Shown: positions 60,291 to 64,000 of the stretch, one piece after another
How the letters are laid out: every line of letters begins with the position of its first letter
How positions within the stretch are numbered: the first letter of the stretch is position 1
From: Polyodon spathula
Lineage: Eukaryota > Chordata > Actinopteri > Acipenseriformes > Polyodontidae
NCBI RefSeq assembly: GCF_017654505.1
Contig: NC_054534.1
Coordinates: 43,957,726-44,021,725, forward strand
DNA length: 64,000 bases
Direction of reading: 5' to 3'
Position numbers and translations under genes: made by a program
Notes under the pieces: generated by a model
Told to the model about the DNA's origin: nothing
What the model saw: only the letters and a program-made list of their open reading frames with translations
The model's database searches: none

Positions 60291-60858
60291 AGTGGTCAAG
60301 CTATCGGAGGTAACCTGGGAGCCCTTGTGTTAGCGTGACGCCAGGGTCCTGGACGCGGACAAAGCATCCCTGCTCAATGTGCCAATCTACACCTTCTGGC
60401 CAGCCGTGGAAGAGATGCTGCAACGGTCTCACCGCGTGAGGGAGTCAAAGCAGCTCAGAGCTGCTTCCATGACCCACTCATACCCAGCACCAGGGACAAC
60501 AGCAATGGACACCCAGAGCTGGTGCTCCACAGACCATTGTGCACACTGTCCTGGTGGCTACTCCACCTGGGCCAAGCAGACAGTACCCCCGCAACCAACC
60601 CTCAGCAATAGCGTTCAGTGCCCGGCAGAGACCCCAGCAGTGCCCTCACCAGAGGCAGCGCCAGCCGAACACAGTCCGGCAGGCTCAGCAGAAGCAGCAG
60701 CAACCCTGATGTGCTCCGGGCCCTGGCCCTACACCCATTCAGCCAGCACCACCTTCTAACATGGAGGCAATACACCACTGACATGTGGGTGCTTGCAACT
60801 GTCCACACCGGGCTACTCAATCTAGTTTCGAGCCAGACCTCCTCCCTTCCAAGGGCTC

Positions 60859-62184
60859 ATGAAGGACCCCACACAGGCTTCTGTTCTCACGCAAGAATTG
60901 AACGCTTTACTCACAAAGCATGCAATTCACCTTGTAGAACCCCCCATGTCAACAGGAGGGTATTTTCTGGTACCAAAGCAGGACGGCAGACTCAGTTCCA
61001 TTTTGAATCTCATAGGCCTAAACTTATTCCTGAAGGAGATGGAAGTAAATGCTAACTACCCGTCACATTCTCCAGTCTGTCAGGCCGAGCGACTGGTTTG
61101 CGACCGTGGACGTCCTCGCCACAGAAAGTACCTCTGCTTTGCCTTTCAGGGCATGTACAAGTTCTGTGTTCTGCCATTCGGTCTGTCTCTTGCTCCCAGG
61201 ACTTTCTCAAAGTGCATGGAGGCAGTTCTGGCACCCCTGTAGCTGCAGGGGGTCAGGGTCCTCAATTACTTAGATGACTGGCTCATCTGTGGCCATTCGG
61301 GGAAGCAAGCCGTGTCTCACACGGCTTTAGTGACGGAGCATCTTACCCGGCTCGGGCTCACACTCAATCTGGAGAAGAGCTCCCTGCTGCTGGCGCAAGT
61401 GATGGTTTTCCTGGGGACCTGGCTAGATTCCTGCTCCATGCTCGCTTCCCTGTCGGCCGACAGGGTAAGCACATTGCAAGCCTGTCTGTCCCTTTTCCAT
61501 CTCAGACAGTCACTGCAGCTGGTGCTGTGCCAACGGTTGCTAGGTCTGTTGGCCGCAGCCTCCTCTGTCCTCCCTCTCAGTCTCCTCCATATGCGCCCCT
61601 TGCAGGCATGGCTCCTTCACCCAGCTCGAGACAGACAATGCCGGCTGGCAGTGTCTCAGTCAAACTGGTGGAAGAATCCTTGCCACCTCAGCGAGGGAGT
61701 AGCTATGGATGTAATATACGGAAGAGAGGTGCTGACCACGGACACTTCCAGCCTCGGTTGGGGGGCAATTTGGAATGGCAGGGGGCTGTCCACCCACATC
61801 AATGCTCTGAAATTGAGCGCAGTGCATCTAGCTCTGCTTCATTTTCAATCAGTGCTGCAGGGCAGGCATGTACTACTGAGCACGGACAATATCACTGTCA
61901 TGGCATATGCCCAGTTGCTTACCTGGGCACAACAGCTTTTTCTGTCCCTCAGGGCAGTCCACATGCCGGGGGTTTCGAACCAGGCAGCAGACCTGCTGTC
62001 AAGGGGGGTTCATCAACACAGTGAGTGGCACCTGCATCCCCAAGTGGTAGTCATGATTTGGCACAAGTTCGGCAGCGCGACAGCCGACCTCTTTGCCTCA
62101 GAGGAGTCCACACATTTCCCCCTGTGGTTCTCGAAGCAGGGACCCTCTGGCCTCAGGGCTTGCTGTATGCATTACCCCCGCTAG
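60859..62184 (+). pseudogene. DIRS reverse transcriptase-RNase H
   Basis: RT blocks: MSTGGYFLVPKQDGRLSSILNL, FAFQGMYKFCVLPFGLSLAPRTFSK, and the active site VLNYLDDWLI (YLDD at 61267-61278), after an in-frame stop at 61240-61242. From 61312 the frame stays open to 62184: thigh/connection (TEHLTRLGLTLNLEKSSLL), then RNase H with Asp in LTTDTSSLGWGAIW, INALKLSAVHLAL and Asp in LLSTDNITVMAY, and the closing PGVSNQAADLLSRG. In relatives the position before LSAV is Glu (ELRAV type); here it is Lys, so the RNase H site is probably dead. Confidence 0.85.
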
Positions 62185-62266
62185 AGCTGATCCCATCCTT
62201 CTTGGAGAAAGTACAGAACGAGGGCACTAGGGTCCTCCTCGTTGCGTCGTACTGGCCCAGGAGGAT

Positions 62267-63310
62267 ATGGTTTACCGCTCTGAGCCAGCTCATTCATGGA
62301 CAGTCGTGGCGGATCCCACTGCACAGGGACCTTCTCAGTCAGGCTCAGAGCTGTCTGTGGCACCCGGACCCCGGGTCAGTCCAGCTGTGGGTCTGGCCCC
62401 TGAACAGGAGCATCTGAGTGCCCTCGGACTCTCAGACGCCGTTATAGCCACAGTACAGAATGCTAGAGCCTTTTCAATGAGGTCTCAGTATTCTTATAGG
62501 ATTTTCCAAGAGTGGTGCTTGGAGAGAGACCATGACCCCACCTCCTGCCCTGTGTCGGTTATTTTACAGTTTCTGCAGGACCTCCTAGAGGAGGGTAAAT
62601 CCCCCTCTACGCTGAAGGTGTACCTGGCTGTTATATCTGTGTGCCATGTCAAAATTGTCTCTGTGTCTCCCGGAGCTCATTTTTTGGCAGTGCAGTTTTT
62701 AAAAGGGGCTAATCAGCTCCACCCTTCCCTTAGACCAATGGTTCCTTACATGTGTCTGGACTTAGTTCTAGAGGCTCTTACGAAGGCTCCCTTCGAGCCT
62801 TTGCGTTAGTGGATCCTAAATACTTGTCTTTTAAGACAGCCTTTCTTCTGGCTGTCACATCAGCCAAATGTGTCAGTGAGTTACAGGTCCATTCCATAGA
62901 GGGTTCCTGTTTGTGCTTTGCCAGCAGAGGTGATAACATTACTTTACACACTAACACGGCTTTCCTGCCTAAGGTTGTTTCAGTTTCACCTGAACCAGTT
63001 GTTGAATTGAGGCGTTCCACCCACCCCCCTTCTCTTCTGAAGCAGATCAAAGACTTAAAACACTCTGCCCTGTAAGGGCGCTGAGGTGTTACATTGATAG
63101 GTCTCAATCATGGCATCAAATAACCCAGTTTTTGGTGTGTTATGTGTCACGTACTAAAGGTCAGGCACTTTCCAAGCAGCGTTTTTAGCATTGGATAGTG
63201 GATACGATCTAGCTGGTTTATGAGCTGGCTAACCTACCCTTTTCAAGTGATGTGACGGCTCACTCCACTTGGGCAGTGTTTCATGGGGCATCCCTACCTG
63301 ACATGTAACG
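62267..63310 (+). pseudogene. DIRS tyrosine recombinase, broken
   Basis: The N-terminal SAM-like domain reads SMRSQYSYRIFQEWCLE, PVSVILQFLQDLLEEGKSPSTLKVYLAVIS. A frame break near 62810 leads to YLSFKTAFLLAVTSAKCVSELQ. In DIRS recombinases this block normally has the first catalytic Arg (K-R-V-.-E/D-L); here the position is Cys. Later pieces (AHSTWAVFHGASLPDM near 63260-63305) follow in-frame stops at 63073-63075 and beyond. It served to integrate circular DNA; no longer functional. Confidence 0.8.
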
Positions 63311-63499
63311 CTGCGGCATGGACCACGCCGCATATGTTTATAAGGTTTTACCGACTGAATGTGGCTACTTCAGCGGCGCCTTCTGTGGGATCAACAGTCC
63401 GTGATGCAGCTTGCCCTCTTGCACAGCAGCTTTCCAGTTAGGCTCATGGCAGGGCAAGGCTTGTTGCTGCTTTGCCTCACTGCGACAGCTTGGGTACTC

Positions 63500-63575
63500 A
63501 TTTCCCAACTCATAATGGTTGACATTTCGAGATTGAAAGGGAACGTTAGGTTACTTACCGTAATCCTGGTTCCCT
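63500..63575. repeat. DIRS internal complementary region
   Basis: Its two halves are complementary to the outermost bases of the left (58998-59037) and right (63785-63811) ends, respectively. This is the junction used in the DIRS replication model to rebuild termini by rolling-circle-like DNA synthesis. Confidence 0.8.
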
Positions 63576-63811
63576 GAAAATGAAATGTCAACCATTAAAT
63601 TTGCGAGGGTCGCTAGCTCGCCTTCATTGCCATACGGAATCAAATGGCGAAGGTTGCTGTGTGAGGTAACGTCTTGTTCCAGAATGCAACAGAGACATGG
63701 TCACACTGGGCCTATCAGGCAGCTTTTTAAATATGTGCTCAGGTCATGTGACACGAGGGTCATTTCCCAACTCGTAATGTGACACCAGGGTTACGGTAAG
63801 TAACCTAACAC

Positions 63812-64000
63812 TCAATAAGACCTAACTTTCGCAATAAGACCTAAGCACAACAAAAAACCACTCTACTTATTGAACGCAGCCCTGGTGAATTTAACAATGG
63901 CTTGGTGAATCTGCTTTACATCGGTGCATGCAGCAGTGAATAAAACAACGCGGCCCTATTCGCATTGTCAGTGCTGACAGCATTTAGTTTAACTAGCTCA
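63812..64000. other. flank of DIRS element with DNA-transposon-end motifs
   Basis: A short repeat, CAATAAGACCTAA, occurs twice (63814 and 63832). TTATTGAACGCAGCCCTGG and GTGAATAAAACAACGCGGCCC (63938-63958) resemble terminal inverted repeats also seen near 55795 and 55925. No gene. Confidence 0.4.

Larger units (their letters stand above)
58998..63811 (+). mobile_element. DIRS-family tyrosine-recombinase retrotransposon
   Basis: The left end (58998-59095) and right end (about 63709-63775) are inverted copies (GAGTTGGGAAATGACC at left; GGTCATTTCCCAACTC at right; both with GAGCACATATTT/AAATATGTGCTC). Between the coding region and the right repeat lies an internal complementary region. CCCAACT.ATAATGGTTGAC (63504-63523) mirrors the left tip, and TTAGGTTACTTACCGTAATCCTGG (63546-63569) mirrors the right tip, CCAGGGTTACGGTAAGTAACC (63785-63805). 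This split-repeat arrangement defines DIRS elements. Coding order is gag-like, RT, RNase H, tyrosine recombinase. The left tip seems truncated. All frames are interrupted. Confidence 0.9.

Overview
The window is vertebrate genomic DNA with spliced genes, long AT-rich introns, abundant microsatellites and many decayed transposons. The transposon mix (Tc1-like, PIF/Harbinger, DIRS, Penelope-like, CR1/Rex-like LINE, restriction-like-endonuclease LINE, Ty3/Gypsy) points to a ray-finned fish. Several dispersed repeats look like ones I associate with sturgeon/paddlefish, but that lineage assignment is a low-confidence impression.

Two host genes are recognisable, and they converge. zfand5 lies on the + strand from about 8.5 to 21.5 kb. 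It has a CRE/CCAAT promoter, a non-coding first exon, five coding exons (13508-19435) giving a complete 212-residue A20/AN1 zinc-finger protein, and a ~2.1-kb 3' UTR. The last three coding exons of gda (guanine deaminase) lie on the - strand (46275 down to 41277), with a polyadenylation signal near 41040. The earlier gda exons are not seen and should lie beyond 64000, so 46276-64000 is read as one large gda intron. This tail-to-tail arrangement matches the human ZFAND5-GDA order on 9q21.

Layout: 1-8500 is upstream intergenic DNA with a solo LTR (1373-2031), a Tc1 relic (about 2927-3712), a possible second LTR (6020-6494) and microsatellites. 8520-21545 is zfand5. 21545-41000 is the zfand5-gda intergenic region with a Harbinger scrap, two LINE copies (23660-25465, 36480-37245), MIR/L2-like SINE copies, a 217-bp tandem duplication, a DIRS-like leader fused to a 5'-truncated Tc1 element (27573-29590), an LTR-like repeat (about 30260-31050) and an inverted pair of Penelope-like endonuclease fragments (34470-35170). 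41015-46275 is the 3' part of gda, whose introns hold two oppositely oriented Tc1-like elements. 46276-64000 is gda intron with a Gypsy fragment, a nested element (DIRS-like containing a CR1-like LINE and a Harbinger-like element, 49485-55320), a third LINE copy (about 57003-58045) and a structurally recognisable but mutated DIRS retrotransposon (58998-63811).

No functional novel multi-gene system was found. The most unusual items are the inverted Penelope pair, the nested DIRS-like element with a tandemly repeated leader, and a perfect GC-rich hairpin in the zfand5 3' UTR.
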